From Candidatus Gemmiger stercoripullorum (lineage in GTDB: Bacteria > Bacillota > Clostridia > Oscillospirales > Ruminococcaceae): 64,000 bases of DNA. Shown here one piece after another: positions 1 to 9,087 of this stretch. Positions within the stretch are counted from its first letter, which is position 1. Each line of letters opens with the position of its first letter. Both the position numbers and the translations under genes were made by a program. Location of the stretch: positions 42,480 to 106,479 of the forward strand of contig DWXD01000044.1 of the NCBI GenBank assembly GCA_019119365.1. Reading direction: 5' to 3'. The notes below the pieces were generated by a model. The model saw only the letters and a program-made list of their open reading frames with translations, was not told the DNA's origin and made no database searches.

Positions 1-206
1 CGTATCTGGCGGGGCAGAGCGAACTGGAACCCTGCGTGGCCGCGCTCAAGCAGGCGTCCCGCCGCTATGCCAAACGGCAGCTGACCTGGTTCCGCCACCA
101 GGGCGACGTCACCTGGCTCGCCCTCGACGAGCCGGGCGCGCCGCCCCCCGCCGCCCGCGCCGAAGCGCTTGTGCGGGCGTTTCTTGAAAAGAACGCCGCT
201 TGCTGA
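1..206 (+). CDS. miaA: tRNA dimethylallyltransferase, C-terminal fragment
   Basis: Only the last 67 codons are in the window; the reading frame begins at base 3 and ends at the TGA at 204-206. The fragment contains [13 protein letters not shown], the conserved C-terminal motif of MiaA, followed by a short acidic and Ala-rich tail. MiaA transfers a dimethylallyl group to A37 of tRNAs that read UNN codons and acts in the cytosol. The active site lies upstream of the window, so the call rests on this tail alone, but the motif is highly distinctive. The next gene follows after about 60 bases, so the two may be co-transcribed. Confidence 0.85.
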   Translation, partial: YLAGQSELEPCVAALKQASRRYAKRQLTWFRHQGDVTWLALDEPGAPPPAARAEALVRAFLEKNAAC

Positions 207-267
207 ACCATAACGCCGCGGGCATATCCCTGCCTGAACACTCAAAAAAGAAAGGAGGTGCCGGGCC

Positions 268-1500
268 GTGCAGGACCGTGAAACCCGCCGCCGCGCCGCC
301 AAGCGCGCGGCCATCGCGCTCAGCGTGCTGCTGCTCATTCTGGCCGCTGTGTACATCATCGTGCAGCTGTACGCCATCCTCGGGCGCACCTACCGCACCG
401 AGACCGCCATCGCCTACACGATGGAGGACACGCTCGAGCTGCCCGGCATCGCCATGTTCGATTCGGCCGGTGTGCCCGGCAGCGGCAACCTCGGCTATCT
501 TGTCGAAGACGGCGAGCGCGTGACCGAGGGCACCGTGCTGGCCGAAGTCTATACCGACCCCGCCCAGGGCGCCCGGCGCGAAGAACTCGACCGCCTTGAC
601 CGCCAGATCGACCTTTTGACCAAGTCGGAAAATTCGGTCGGCAGCGACTTGACGCTGCTGACCACCCAGACCCAGAACGCCCTCTACGACCTGCTCGACC
701 AGCTGGACACGGCGGCCTACACCGGCATGCGCGACGCCATCGACGAATTCCTGCTCGCGCAGAACCGCCTGCAGGTCTCGACCGGCCAGAGCGGCGGTTT
801 TGATGCGACCATCGCCGCCCTGCAGGCGGAGCGCGACGCCGCGGCCGCCGCCCTGCAGGGCCTTGCCGAGATCACGGCGGACCGCAACGGCTATTTCATC
901 TCGACCGCCGCCGCCCGGCCGCTCGCCCTCAGCGAGGAGGAGCTCAAAAACGATACTCCCGCCGCGCTCAGCGCCCGCCTGCAGCAGCCGCTTGAAACGA
1001 CCGGGGCTGACTGGGCCGGGCGCATCGTCACCGGTTTTTCCTGGCGCTTTTACGGCGTCTGCACCCTGGCGCAGGCCGACCGCTTCGACGGCGTGACCCG
1101 CGTGCAGATCCGCGTGCCCGGCAAGCAGGACGAAGCGCTGGACGCCACGGTGGTTGAAGTTTTGCCGGACGAAGAGAGCGGGCTGGCCAAGGTCACGCTG
1201 GAATGCAACACGATCAACGCCAATGTGCTGCACTTTGCGCAGGAGGAGGCCGAGATCGTGCTGGCCACCTACAAGGGCATCCGCGTCAACAAGGAGGCGC
1301 TGCACATCGTCGACGGCGAGCGCGGCGTCTATGTCAAGTACGGCAGCCTGCAGCGCTTCCGCCGCATCGAGATCGAGTTCGAGGACGAAAGCTACCTGCT
1401 GCTGCCCGCCGACGGCGCTGTCGGCGAAGCGAGCGAGGTGCGCCTGTACGACGAGATCATCGTCGAAGGTCCCAACCTGCAGGACGGCGGGCTGGTTTGA
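268..1500 (+). CDS. HlyD-like membrane-anchored protein upstream of sepF
   Basis: A 410-residue protein with a GTG start, chosen because AAAGGAGGT lies a short distance upstream. Residues 1-12 are strongly basic and residues about 13-35 form one transmembrane helix, so the bulk should sit outside the membrane. A biotinyl-lipoyl-like half follows (LGYLVEDGERVTEGTVLAEV, about residues 74-93). A helical stretch beginning REELDRLDRQIDLL comes next, then a beta-rich C-terminal half. This order resembles HlyD/RND membrane-fusion proteins, but no transporter or outer-membrane partner is nearby. Position next to sepF suggests an envelope or division role, which is inference. Such HlyD-like genes are known beside sepF in Clostridia. 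Confidence 0.75.
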   Translation: MQDRETRRRAAKRAAIALSVLLLILAAVYIIVQLYAILGRTYRTETAIAYTMEDTLELPGIAMFDSAGVPGSGNLGYLVEDGERVTEGTVLAEVYTDPAQGARREELDRLDRQIDLLTKSENSVGSDLTLLTTQTQNALYDLLDQLDTAAYTGMRDAIDEFLLAQNRLQVSTGQSGGFDATIAALQAERDAAAAALQGLAEITADRNGYFISTAAARPLALSEEELKNDTPAALSARLQQPLETTGADWAGRIVTGFSWRFYGVCTLAQADRFDGVTRVQIRVPGKQDEALDATVVEVLPDEESGLAKVTLECNTINANVLHFAQEEAEIVLATYKGIRVNKEALHIVDGERGVYVKYGSLQRFRRIEIEFEDESYLLLPADGAVGEASEVRLYDEIIVEGPNLQDGGLV

Positions 1501-1540
1501 CGGCCGGCGCGTGCGTGCGCGAACTTTTGGCGTTTTCATA

Positions 1541-1569
1541 TTGACAAGACGCGCAAAAAAGGCGATAAT
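1541..1569 (+). promoter_or_regulatory. Sigma-A promoter of sepF
   Basis: A perfect -35 TTGACA (1541-1546) is separated by 17 bases from the -10 GATAAT (1564-1569). It lies between the HlyD-like gene and sepF, giving a leader of roughly 70 bases. This is the best promoter in the first 9 kb and should drive sepF-ylmH-divIVA independently of miaA. Confidence 0.85.
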
Positions 1570-1644
1570 GATTTATGTGTATCGCTGGGAGTATTGTCCG
1601 TTCCCGGCATACGGTTTGAAACATATGCAGAGGAGAATTTGACC

Positions 1645-2103
1645 ATGTCCATGTTTGATGGCTTGAAAAATGTCCTGGGCATCAATCAGGACCCCGATGG
1701 GGACGCCTATATTGACGACGCCGAAGACGAGATCTTTGCGGGCGGCCAGGGGGGCGCGCCCGCGCAGGAGTATGCCCAGCCCGAACCGCCGCAGCAGCGC
1801 AACAAGGTGGTCAACATCAACGCCACCACCCAGCTGCAGGTCGTGCTGGTCAAGCCGGAACGCTTTGACGACGCTTCCGCCATTGCGGACCAGCTCAACG
1901 CCAAGCGCACCGTCGTGCTCAACCTGGAGTCCACCAACAAAGAGGTCTCCCGCCGCCTGATCGACTTTTTGTCCGGCGTGGCCTATGCCAACAACGGCCA
2001 GATCAAGCGCGTCGCCACCAGCACCTTCATCATCACGCCCTACAACGTCGATATCATGGGCGATCTGATCGACGAACTCGAAAACAATGGCGTCTTCTTC
2101 TGA
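1645..2103 (+). CDS. sepF: Cell division protein SepF
   Basis: A 152-residue protein. SepF binds FtsZ on the inner face of the membrane and helps anchor and bundle the Z ring. The start at 1645 (MSMFDGLKNVLG) follows AGGAGA at 1631 with good spacing; an in-frame upstream start at 1594 has no clear ribosome site and is not preferred. The N-terminal amphipathic helix (MFDGLKNVLG) is the membrane-targeting sequence. A flexible acidic linker (about residues 17-50) leads to the C-terminal SepF domain, with the conserved segment VVLNLESTNKEVSRRLIDFLSG and the closing TFIITPYNVDI. It overlaps ylmH by 17 bases, so the two are translationally coupled. Confidence 0.96.
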   Translation: MSMFDGLKNVLGINQDPDGDAYIDDAEDEIFAGGQGGAPAQEYAQPEPPQQRNKVVNINATTQLQVVLVKPERFDDASAIADQLNAKRTVVLNLESTNKEVSRRLIDFLSGVAYANNGQIKRVATSTFIITPYNVDIMGDLIDELENNGVFF

Positions 2104-2890
2104 TGCCGCCAGGGGGCAGCGCGGTTTCATCCCGCCGCAGAACGACAGCGAGCGCTTCCTTATGCGCCGTGTCGAGGAGCTCTGCCGCACGGCGGAAAAC
2201 CGCGGCATTGCGCGCAGCACCGGCTTTTTGTCTGACCGCGAGCAGGCGCTGGCCGCCGCGGCCATGAACCGCGCGCAGTGCGGCTGCGGGCGGTTCTGGG
2301 GCGGGTGGCCGGGTGCGGAGCGCAGGGTGCTCTGCCTGGAGCCGCCCGGCGCCTGGGCGCCCGAGCCGGTCGCCGCGCTGCGCATCGCCGCCAAAGGCGA
2401 GCTGCTGCCGGGCCACCGCGACCTTCTGGGCGCGATGCTCGGCCTTGGCATCGAGCGGGTCTGCGTTGGCGATATCCTGCCAGACGCGCAGGACCCGGCC
2501 GTCTTTTACGCCTTTGTGCTGGAAGAAAAGGCCGATTTCCTCGCCGCCGAACTCACGCAGGCCGGGCGCGCCGCCGTGTGCGCAGCGCGCTGCGCCGCCG
2601 TGCCGGAGCATGTGCTCGCCGCGCCGCAGCGCGCGCTGCGGGAAGCGACGGTGCCCAGCCTGCGCGCAGACGCCGTGCTGGGCGCCATGATGAACACCTC
2701 CCGCGCGCTGGCCGCCCAGGCCATCGCCGCCGGAAAGGTTGAAGTCAACCACCTGCCGCTGCGCACGGCGCACGAGCCTGTCTATGAAGGCGACCTTTTC
2801 ACCGTGCGCGGGCAGGGCCGCTGGCGGCTGCAGGCCGTCGGCGGCAAAAGCCGCAAGGACCGTATATTTATCACATTTTTTCGGTATTGA
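2087..2890 (+). CDS. ylmH: YlmH-like S4-domain RNA-binding protein
   Basis: A 267-residue protein beginning inside the last codons of sepF. The N-terminal two thirds match the YlmH/RqcP2-type alpha/beta domain. The C-terminal S4 RNA-binding domain (about residues 190-265) is visible in ASRALAAQAIAAGKVEVNH followed by VYEGDLFTVRGQGRWRL. Family knowledge links YlmH to ribosome-associated quality control and to the division operon of Gram-positive bacteria. The ylmG membrane gene usually found between sepF and ylmH is absent. The family is secure from the S4 domain and the gene order; the exact cellular role here is inferred. Confidence 0.9.
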   Translation: MASSSDAARGQRGFIPPQNDSERFLMRRVEELCRTAENRGIARSTGFLSDREQALAAAAMNRAQCGCGRFWGGWPGAERRVLCLEPPGAWAPEPVAALRIAAKGELLPGHRDLLGAMLGLGIERVCVGDILPDAQDPAVFYAFVLEEKADFLAAELTQAGRAAVCAARCAAVPEHVLAAPQRALREATVPSLRADAVLGAMMNTSRALAAQAIAAGKVEVNHLPLRTAHEPVYEGDLFTVRGQGRWRLQAVGGKSRKDRIFITFFRY

Positions 2891-2934
2891 CCGCCCAAAC
2901 CCCGGCCATTGGCCCTGAACAGGAGGAATGACGG

Positions 2935-3819
2935 ATGATCGCATCAGAGGACGTGCGCCGCGTGACGTTTGAACGCGCCATGCGCGGCTACCGCTGCGAG
3001 GATGTGGACGACTATCTCAAGCAGGTCGCCGACAGCATGGACGCCCTGGCCGCCGAGAACGAGGACCTGCAGAAAAAGCTCGTCGTTCTGGCCCAGCGCA
3101 TCGACCAGTACCGCGCGGAGGAAGATACCCTGCGCACCACCATGATCAACGCCCAGCGCCTGGGCGAAAACGTCATCAAGGAAGCCAAGCAGAAGGCGGC
3201 CGAGACCATCCGCGCCGCCACGATCAAGGCCGAGGACCGCGAGCAGCACGCCCGCGATGAAGTCGAGCTGGCCAAGCAGGAGCTCATCACGCTCAAAAAG
3301 GAGGCCACCAGCTTCAAAAAGACGCTGATGGGCATGTACCGCGAGCATATCGAGGTGCTCAGCAAGATCCCCGAATATTCCGAACACATCGAAGAGCCCG
3401 AGCCGGAGCCCGCCGCCGCGGAACCCGCGCCGTATACCGAGCCCGCGCCGGAACCCGTGTTTGCGGAACCGGACCAGGAGCCGGAGGCCGAGGCCCCTGC
3501 CGCCGCGCCGGAACCCGAATACGCCGAGCCGGAGTATTACGAGGAACAGCCCGCCGAGGGCGGCCAGCGCATCAGCACGGTGGAATTTGCCATCGCCCCC
3601 AAGGCCGATACCCCGGAGGAGGAACCCGCCCCCGCGCAGGAGGACCTGCCCGACGCTTCGGCGCTGTTTGAGCAGCCCGCCGCCGCGCCCAAGAAATCCC
3701 CCCGCAGCCGCGGCGGTACAGCCGCCAAAAAGACCGGGACCCGCAAGAAGGCCCAGCCCCAGCAGGAGAACCTGCCCGCCGCCTTCGATTCGTTCCAGGG
3801 CGTCGATTATAACGACTGA
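2935..3819 (+). CDS. divIVA: DivIVA-type cell division/polarity protein with long acidic tail
   Basis: A 294-residue protein. The start at 2935 follows AGGAGGA with good spacing; an ATG at 2928 is too close to that site. Residues 1-60 form the DivIVA membrane-binding N-terminus (VTFERAMRGYRCEDVDDYLK). A coiled coil follows to about residue 135. The remaining half is a low-complexity tail rich in Pro, Glu and Ala (about 140-255), then a short basic Ser/Gly/Lys/Arg patch near the end. DivIVA binds curved membrane at septa and poles and recruits partners. The tail is longer than in Bacillus DivIVA and may serve as a docking arm. A strong terminator follows at once, closing the sepF operon. Confidence 0.94.
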   Translation: MIASEDVRRVTFERAMRGYRCEDVDDYLKQVADSMDALAAENEDLQKKLVVLAQRIDQYRAEEDTLRTTMINAQRLGENVIKEAKQKAAETIRAATIKAEDREQHARDEVELAKQELITLKKEATSFKKTLMGMYREHIEVLSKIPEYSEHIEEPEPEPAAAEPAPYTEPAPEPVFAEPDQEPEAEAPAAAPEPEYAEPEYYEEQPAEGGQRISTVEFAIAPKADTPEEEPAPAQEDLPDASALFEQPAAAPKKSPRSRGGTAAKKTGTRKKAQPQQENLPAAFDSFQGVDYND

Positions 3820-3834
3820 GCGCTGAAAAGCGAA

Positions 3835-3874
3835 AAAGCCGGGGCGGCGGCGCGCCGCCCGAGCTTTTGTTTTG
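3835..3874 (+). terminator. Intrinsic terminator after divIVA
   Basis: Eight-base perfect GC stem (3842-3849 with 3853-3860, loop GCG), extended by outer AAGC/GCTT pairing and followed by TTTTGTTTT. It separates the sepF operon from ileS. Confidence 0.85.
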
Positions 3875-3934
3875 GCTTGCGCCTCCGCCGCAAAGCGGAG
3901 TTTTAACATAGACATAGAGGGAGTGTGCACGACT

Positions 3935-6706
3935 TTGGCGCAGAACTATAACGATACCATCCACAAGATGGCGACCCCGTTCGAGATGCGGGCGGGGCTG
4001 CCGAAAAAGGAACCCAAAATGCTGGAAGACTGGGAGAAAAACCATGTCTACGAGCAGATGATTAAAAACAACGAGGGCAAGCCCCGCTTTATTTTGCACG
4101 ACGGGCCGCCGTATGCCAACGGCAGCATCCACATGGGCACCGCGCTCAACAAGATCATCAAGGATATCATCCTGCGCTACAAGAACATGGCGGGCTTCTG
4201 CGCGCCCTATGTGCCGGGCTACGATACCCACGGCCTGCCCATCGAGCTCAAGGCCCTCGGTTCTCTCGGCGATAAAAAGGCCGATATCTCCAAGCTCGAA
4301 CTGCGCCGCATCTGCCGCGAGTTCGCCACCGAGCACATCGACCTGATGAACAGCCAGTTCCAGCGCCTCGGCGTGCAGGGCGACTTTGCCGACCCCTACC
4401 TGACCCTCAAGCCGGAGTTTGAGGCCCGCCAGGTCGAGATCTTCGGCAAGATGGCGCTCAAGGGCTATATCTACAAAGGCAAGCGCGTCGTCTACTGGTG
4501 CCCGGAAGACCAGACCGCCCTGGCCGAAGCCGAGATCGAATACGGCGAGGACCCCTGCGATTCCATTTATGTCCGCTTCAAGCTGACCGCCGACCCCAAC
4601 GGCGTGCTGGCCTCTGCCGGCGTTCCGCTGGACAAAGCCTACATCGTCATCTGGACCACGACGACCTGGACGCTGCCCGCGAACGTCGCGACCTGCGTCC
4701 ACCCGGACTTTGACTATGCCGTCGTCAAGATCGGCGAAGACTACCACCTGATGGCCGAAGGCCGCATTGAAGCCACGATGGCCGCCTGCGGCATCAGCGA
4801 TTACACCGTGCTGGACGCCCGCATCCCGGGCCGCGACCTCGAACTGCTCGAGTATCAGCACCCCTTCCTCGACCGCAAGGGGCTTGTCATCCTCGGCAAC
4901 CACGTCACGCTGGAAAGCGGCACCGGCTGCGTGCACACCGCGCCCGGCCACGGCGAGGACGACTTCAACGCCTGCGTGCCCTACCCGCAGCTGCCGTTCG
5001 TCATGCCGGTCGATGCGGCCGGCCGCCTGACCGAAGAAGGCGGCAAGGAGTTTGCGGGCATGAAGGTCTGGGCCGCCAACAAGGCTATTCTGGAGCATAT
5101 CCGCGGCACCGGCCACCTGCTGGGCGTGGAGCACATCATCCACCAGTACCCGCACTGCTGGCGCTGCCACCACCCCATCATCTACCGCGCCACCGAGCAG
5201 TGGTTCTGCTCGATCGACGCCTTCAAAGAAGACGTCTACAAAGCCATTGACAACGTCAAGTGGCAGCCCGCCTGGGGCCATGACCGCATGGCGGGCATGG
5301 TGCGTGACCGCAGCGACTGGTGCATCTCGCGCCAGCGCGTGTGGGGCGTGCCCATCCCGGCGTTCTACTGCAAAAAGTGCGGCAAGTACCACATCACCGA
5401 AGCCTCGATCCAGGCCGTGTCCGACCTGTTCCGCAAAGAGGGCAGCGACGCCTGGTACAAATACGACGCCAACGACATCATGCCCAAGGGCGAAATCTGC
5501 GAATGCGGCGCGTCCGACTGGGAAAAAGACGGCGATATCATGGACGTCTGGTTCGACTCCGGCTCCACCTGGAGCGCCGTCTGCCGCGAACGCCCCGAGC
5601 TCACCTGGCCGGTCGACCTCTACATGGAGGGCGCGGACCAGTTCCGCGGCTGGTTCCAGTCCAGCCTGTTGACCTGCGTCGCCACCGAGGGAATCGCCCC
5701 GTACCGGGGCGTGCTGTGCCACGGCTGGGTTGTGGACGCCCAGGGCAAGCAGATGCACAAATCGGCGGGCAACGGCATGGAACCGGCCGAGATCATCCGG
5801 GACTACGGCGCCGACATCATCCGCCTGTGGGTTGCCTCCAGCGACTACACGGTGGACGTGCGCGCGGGCAAGGAGATCTTCCGCCAGCTGTCCGAAGCCT
5901 ACCGCAAAATGCGCAACACCGCGCGCTTCATGCTCGGCAACCTCGGCGGCTTTGACCCCGCGAAGGATATGGTGCCGGACGATCAGCTCTACGAGATCGA
6001 CCGCTGGGCGCTCAACGCCTGCAACGAGCTGACCCGCACGATGCGCGCGGCGTATGACAGCTACGATTTCTCCCGCGCCTACCACGCGATCTATAACTTC
6101 TGCGTCATTGATATGTCCAACTTCTATATGGACGTCATCAAGGACCGCCTGTACTGTGCCGACGACCACGCCCGCCGCTGCGCGCAGACCGCGCTGTACC
6201 GCGTGCTGGTCGACTTCACCAAGCTGCTCGCGCCCATCCTCTGCTTCACCAGCCAGGAGATCTGGAGCTATGTGCCCAAGCTCCCCGGCATGAAGGACTA
6301 TGTCGTGTTCGAACAGATGCCCGAAGCCAAGCCCGCCGCCGACGCCGCCTTCACCGAAAAGTGGGCGCGCATCATGGCCGTGCGCGACGACGTCAAGAAG
6401 GTGCTCGAGCAGGTCCGCGCCGACAAGGCGATCGGCTCCTCGCTCGAAGCCGCGCTGACGCTGTACGCCGAAGGCGAAGTCTACGACCTGCTGAACGCCA
6501 TCCCGATGGACGAGCTGGCCGACCTGATGATTGTCTCGCAGGTCCGCCTTGTCAAGGGCCAGGGCGGCGCGCAGGGCGTTGTCGCGGGCCTCGGCGTCGA
6601 AGCCGCCCGCGCCGCGGGCCAGAAGTGCCTGCGCTGCTGGAAGTTTGACGAACAGGTTGGCGAAGACGGCCTGTGCCCGCGCTGCGCCAAGGTGCTCGGC
6701 CGCTGA
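3935..6706 (+). CDS. ileS: Isoleucyl-tRNA synthetase
   Basis: A class I synthetase of about 923 residues that charges tRNA-Ile with isoleucine in the cytosol. The N-terminus MAQNYNDTIHKM fits a TTG start at 3935 preceded by AGAGGGAG; a GTG at 3923 sits directly on that site, and the ATG at 3968 would remove conserved sequence. The HIGH motif appears as HMGT inside PPYANGSIHMGTALNK, and the KMSKS motif as KQMHKSAGN. The editing domain lies between them (TTTWTLPANVA, GHGEDDF). The C-terminus carries a zinc finger (CLRCW...CPRC). No T-box leader is visible in the 115-base upstream gap. Full length for the family. Confidence 0.97.
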   Translation: MAQNYNDTIHKMATPFEMRAGLPKKEPKMLEDWEKNHVYEQMIKNNEGKPRFILHDGPPYANGSIHMGTALNKIIKDIILRYKNMAGFCAPYVPGYDTHGLPIELKALGSLGDKKADISKLELRRICREFATEHIDLMNSQFQRLGVQGDFADPYLTLKPEFEARQVEIFGKMALKGYIYKGKRVVYWCPEDQTALAEAEIEYGEDPCDSIYVRFKLTADPNGVLASAGVPLDKAYIVIWTTTTWTLPANVATCVHPDFDYAVVKIGEDYHLMAEGRIEATMAACGISDYTVLDARIPGRDLELLEYQHPFLDRKGLVILGNHVTLESGTGCVHTAPGHGEDDFNACVPYPQLPFVMPVDAAGRLTEEGGKEFAGMKVWAANKAILEHIRGTGHLLGVEHIIHQYPHCWRCHHPIIYRATEQWFCSIDAFKEDVYKAIDNVKWQPAWGHDRMAGMVRDRSDWCISRQRVWGVPIPAFYCKKCGKYHITEASIQAVSDLFRKEGSDAWYKYDANDIMPKGEICECGASDWEKDGDIMDVWFDSGSTWSAVCRERPELTWPVDLYMEGADQFRGWFQSSLLTCVATEGIAPYRGVLCHGWVVDAQGKQMHKSAGNGMEPAEIIRDYGADIIRLWVASSDYTVDVRAGKEIFRQLSEAYRKMRNTARFMLGNLGGFDPAKDMVPDDQLYEIDRWALNACNELTRTMRAAYDSYDFSRAYHAIYNFCVIDMSNFYMDVIKDRLYCADDHARRCAQTALYRVLVDFTKLLAPILCFTSQEIWSYVPKLPGMKDYVVFEQMPEAKPAADAAFTEKWARIMAVRDDVKKVLEQVRADKAIGSSLEAALTLYAEGEVYDLLNAIPMDELADLMIVSQVRLVKGQGGAQGVVAGLGVEAARAAGQKCLRCWKFDEQVGEDGLCPRCAKVLGR

Positions 6707-6737
6707 CCGCTGTCCCTATTTCGATACACGCTGCCCG

Positions 6738-6766
6738 GGGCGGTGCTTCGCGCACCGCCCTTCAGC
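6738..6766 (+). terminator. GC-rich hairpin between ileS and lspA
   Basis: Nine-base stem GGGCGGTGC (6738-6746) with GCACCGCCC (6752-6760). Only a weak, interrupted T-run follows, so it may be a partial terminator or an RNA-processing site within an ileS-lspA transcript. Confidence 0.45.
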
Positions 6767-6795
6767 GTCTTATCCCCCACACAAGGATATTTTCT

Positions 6796-7320
6796 ATGTC
6801 AGAACAGAAAAAACTTGCCCCGGACCTGCGCGCGGGGGCGGTGTCGGTGCTGGCGGCGGCCGCGCTGGCCGCCGTCGACCAGCTGTGCAAGGTCTGGGCC
6901 ACCGCCGCGCTCGCGCCGGACGGCGCAGCGCCGCTGCTGCCCGGGGTTTTGGAGCTGCGCTATGTCCTCAATGACGGTATGGCGTTCTCGATGCTCAGCG
7001 GGCGGCGCTGGCTGCTGCTGGGCGGCACCGGCGCGATTTTGGCCGTGCTGCTGCTGATGCTGTTTTTCCGCCGCATGCCGCGGCTGGAGCGCCTGACCTG
7101 GGTGCTTGTGCTCGGCGGCGGTGTCGGCAACTTCATCGACCGCGCCCGCAGCGGCGTCGTGGTCGATTATCTCAACTTCCAGTTCATCAGCTTCCCGGTC
7201 TTCAATTTTGCCGATATCTGCGTCACGGTCGGGGTGGCGCTGCTCGTGCTGCTGCTTGCGGCCGATCTCTGGCAGGAACATAAGGCCGCCAAGGCGGCTC
7301 CGCCCCATGGAGACGCTTGA
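6796..7320 (+). CDS. lspA: Lipoprotein signal peptidase (signal peptidase II)
   Basis: A 174-residue membrane aspartyl protease that removes signal peptides from prolipoproteins after lipidation. The start at 6796 follows AAGGA at 6783. Four hydrophobic segments are visible. The family motifs are present: NDGMAFSML (about residues 56-64), GGGVGNFIDRARSGVVVDY with the catalytic Asp at about 124, and VFNFADI with the second catalytic Asp at about 140. The window encodes at least two lipoprotein substrates (9793, 55177). It overlaps rluD by 14 bases, indicating tight coupling; the lspA-rluD pair is standard in Firmicutes. Confidence 0.96.
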   Translation: MSEQKKLAPDLRAGAVSVLAAAALAAVDQLCKVWATAALAPDGAAPLLPGVLELRYVLNDGMAFSMLSGRRWLLLGGTGAILAVLLLMLFFRRMPRLERLTWVLVLGGGVGNFIDRARSGVVVDYLNFQFISFPVFNFADICVTVGVALLVLLLAADLWQEHKAAKAAPPHGDA

Positions 7321-8233
7321 GTTCACGGCCGCCGCGGCCGATGCGGGCCAGCGGCTGGACCGCTGGCTGGCCGCGCAGGCGGGGGAGCTTTCCCGCAGCG
7401 CGCTGCAGGCGCTGATCGAACAGGGGCAGGTGCTGCGCAACGGCGCGCCGGCCAACAAAAAAGACAAGATCGCCCCCGGCGACACCGTCACGCTGGCGCT
7501 GCCCGACCCGCAGCCGATCGAAGCGCAGCCGCAGGACATCCCGCTCGACATCGTCTATGAGGACGCGCACCTGCTCGTCGTCAACAAACCCAAGGGGATG
7601 GTCGTGCACCCGGCCCCCGGCAACCCGGACGGCACGCTGGTCAACGCGCTGCTCTACCACTGCGGTCCCTCGCTTTCCGGCGTCGGCGGGGCCATCCGCC
7701 CCGGCATCGTCCACCGCATCGACAAGGACACCAGCGGCCTGCTCGTCGTCGCCAAGAACGACGCCGCCCACCAGGGCCTTTCCGCGCAGATGGCCGTCCA
7801 TTCCATCCACCGCGTGTACCATGCCGTCGTCTACGGCAACATCAAGGAGGACGCCGGCACGGTCGAAGCCCCGATCGGCCGCGATGCGCGCGACCGCAAA
7901 AAGATGGCGGTCACGCAGCAGAACGCCAAATACGCCTGCACACACTGGCAGGTGCTGGAGCGGTTCGGCCGCTTTACTTACATCGCCTGCAAGCTCGAGA
8001 CCGGCCGCACCCACCAGATCCGCGTGCATATGGCGCATATCGGCCACCCGCTGGCCGGGGACCCCGTCTACGGCCCGCGCCGCGTCATCGCCGGGCTGCA
8101 CGGCCAGTGCCTGCATGCCAAAGAACTCGGCTTCATCCACCCCGTCACCGGCGAAGCGCTGCGCTTTGACAGCCCGCTGCCCGCCTGGTTCACCGCATTT
8201 CTCGAACGCTTGAGAAAGGAACGTCGCGAATGA
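7307..8233 (+). CDS. rluD: 23S rRNA pseudouridine synthase, RluD type
   Basis: A 308-residue RluA-family enzyme that isomerises uridines in 23S rRNA. The start at 7307 (METLEFTAAAADAGQRLD) lies inside the lspA end. An N-terminal S4 domain (about residues 14-75) precedes the catalytic domain. The catalytic motif HRIDKDTSGLLV places the essential Asp at residue 139. Downstream motifs KLETGRTHQIRVH and HPLAGDPVYG are intact. The length matches the family. It shares an ATGA overlap with the next HAD gene. Confidence 0.95.
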   Translation: METLEFTAAAADAGQRLDRWLAAQAGELSRSALQALIEQGQVLRNGAPANKKDKIAPGDTVTLALPDPQPIEAQPQDIPLDIVYEDAHLLVVNKPKGMVVHPAPGNPDGTLVNALLYHCGPSLSGVGGAIRPGIVHRIDKDTSGLLVVAKNDAAHQGLSAQMAVHSIHRVYHAVVYGNIKEDAGTVEAPIGRDARDRKKMAVTQQNAKYACTHWQVLERFGRFTYIACKLETGRTHQIRVHMAHIGHPLAGDPVYGPRRVIAGLHGQCLHAKELGFIHPVTGEALRFDSPLPAWFTAFLERLRKERRE

Positions 8234-9060
8234 AACGGAACCTCAAAGATACCCTCGTCTTTTGCGATATGGACAACACCCTGCTGACCGCCAAGGAGGG
8301 CATCCCGGAGTGCAACCGCACCGTCATCAAGCTGTTCACCGGTATGGGCGGGCGGTTCACGGTGGCCTCCGGCCGCCCGCCGGAATCGGTGCGCGCGGCG
8401 CTGGGCGATATCCGCCTTTCGCTGCCCGCCATCTGCTGCAACGGTTCGCTGCTGTATGATTTTTCCACAGAGCGCGTGCTGCGCCACGCCACGCTTGAGC
8501 GCGGCCAGGCCACGGCGGCCATCCTGGAGATCACGGAAAAATTCCCCCGCGTCGGCGTCGAGGTCATGGCCGGGGCCGGGGATATGTACGTCGTGCGCGC
8601 CAACCCCTATACCCACGCCCATCAGGTGGACGAACAGCTGTCCGGTGTGGCCTGCCCGCTGGACGCCGTGCCCGACGGCTGGGTCAAGGTCGTGTTTGCG
8701 GGCGACCCCGAAATGATCCGCAAGGTCGGCCAGTATGCCAAGACCCGCTACTACGGGCGGGAAAATTATTTCCTGGCCACCAACAGCATTTATTACGAGA
8801 TCATGCCCGCGGGCGTCGGCAAGGCTTCGGCCCTGCGGGACCTGTGCGCGCTGCTCGGCGTGCCGGTCGAAAACACCGTCGTCATCGGCGATTATTACAA
8901 CGACCTCGAGATCATGCAGGCGGCGGGCTACTCGGTCGCGGTATCCAACGCCCCGCCCGAAGTAAAAGCCGCGGCCGACGAAGTGACCAACTGCACCTGT
9001 TCGGACGGCGCTGTCGGCGAATATCTCTACAAACTCATCGAGGAAGCCACCGCGCTGTAA
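8230..9060 (+). CDS. Cof-type HAD-IIB phosphatase
   Basis: A 276-residue haloacid dehalogenase-superfamily hydrolase. Motif I is CDMDNTLLT near the N-terminus, with the nucleophilic Asp and the acid/base Asp two residues later. A conserved Gly-Asn core (CCNGSLLYD) marks the cap boundary. The C-terminal motif IGDYYNDLEIMQAAGYSVAV is typical of Cof/YidA proteins. These enzymes dephosphorylate sugar phosphates, flavin precursors or similar small molecules; the substrate cannot be read from the sequence. It starts within the stop of rluD (ATGA) and is followed by the PTS IIA-like gene. Confidence 0.9.
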   Translation: MKRNLKDTLVFCDMDNTLLTAKEGIPECNRTVIKLFTGMGGRFTVASGRPPESVRAALGDIRLSLPAICCNGSLLYDFSTERVLRHATLERGQATAAILEITEKFPRVGVEVMAGAGDMYVVRANPYTHAHQVDEQLSGVACPLDAVPDGWVKVVFAGDPEMIRKVGQYAKTRYYGRENYFLATNSIYYEIMPAGVGKASALRDLCALLGVPVENTVVIGDYYNDLEIMQAAGYSVAVSNAPPEVKAAADEVTNCTCSDGAVGEYLYKLIEEATAL

Positions 9061-9087
9061 GCGGCGGCGCAAAAGGAGGCGGGCCCC

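Noticed and set aside
3820..3934. T-box riboswitch before ileS
   Set aside because: The gap is only 115 bases, is mostly a terminator, and contains no T-box consensus.
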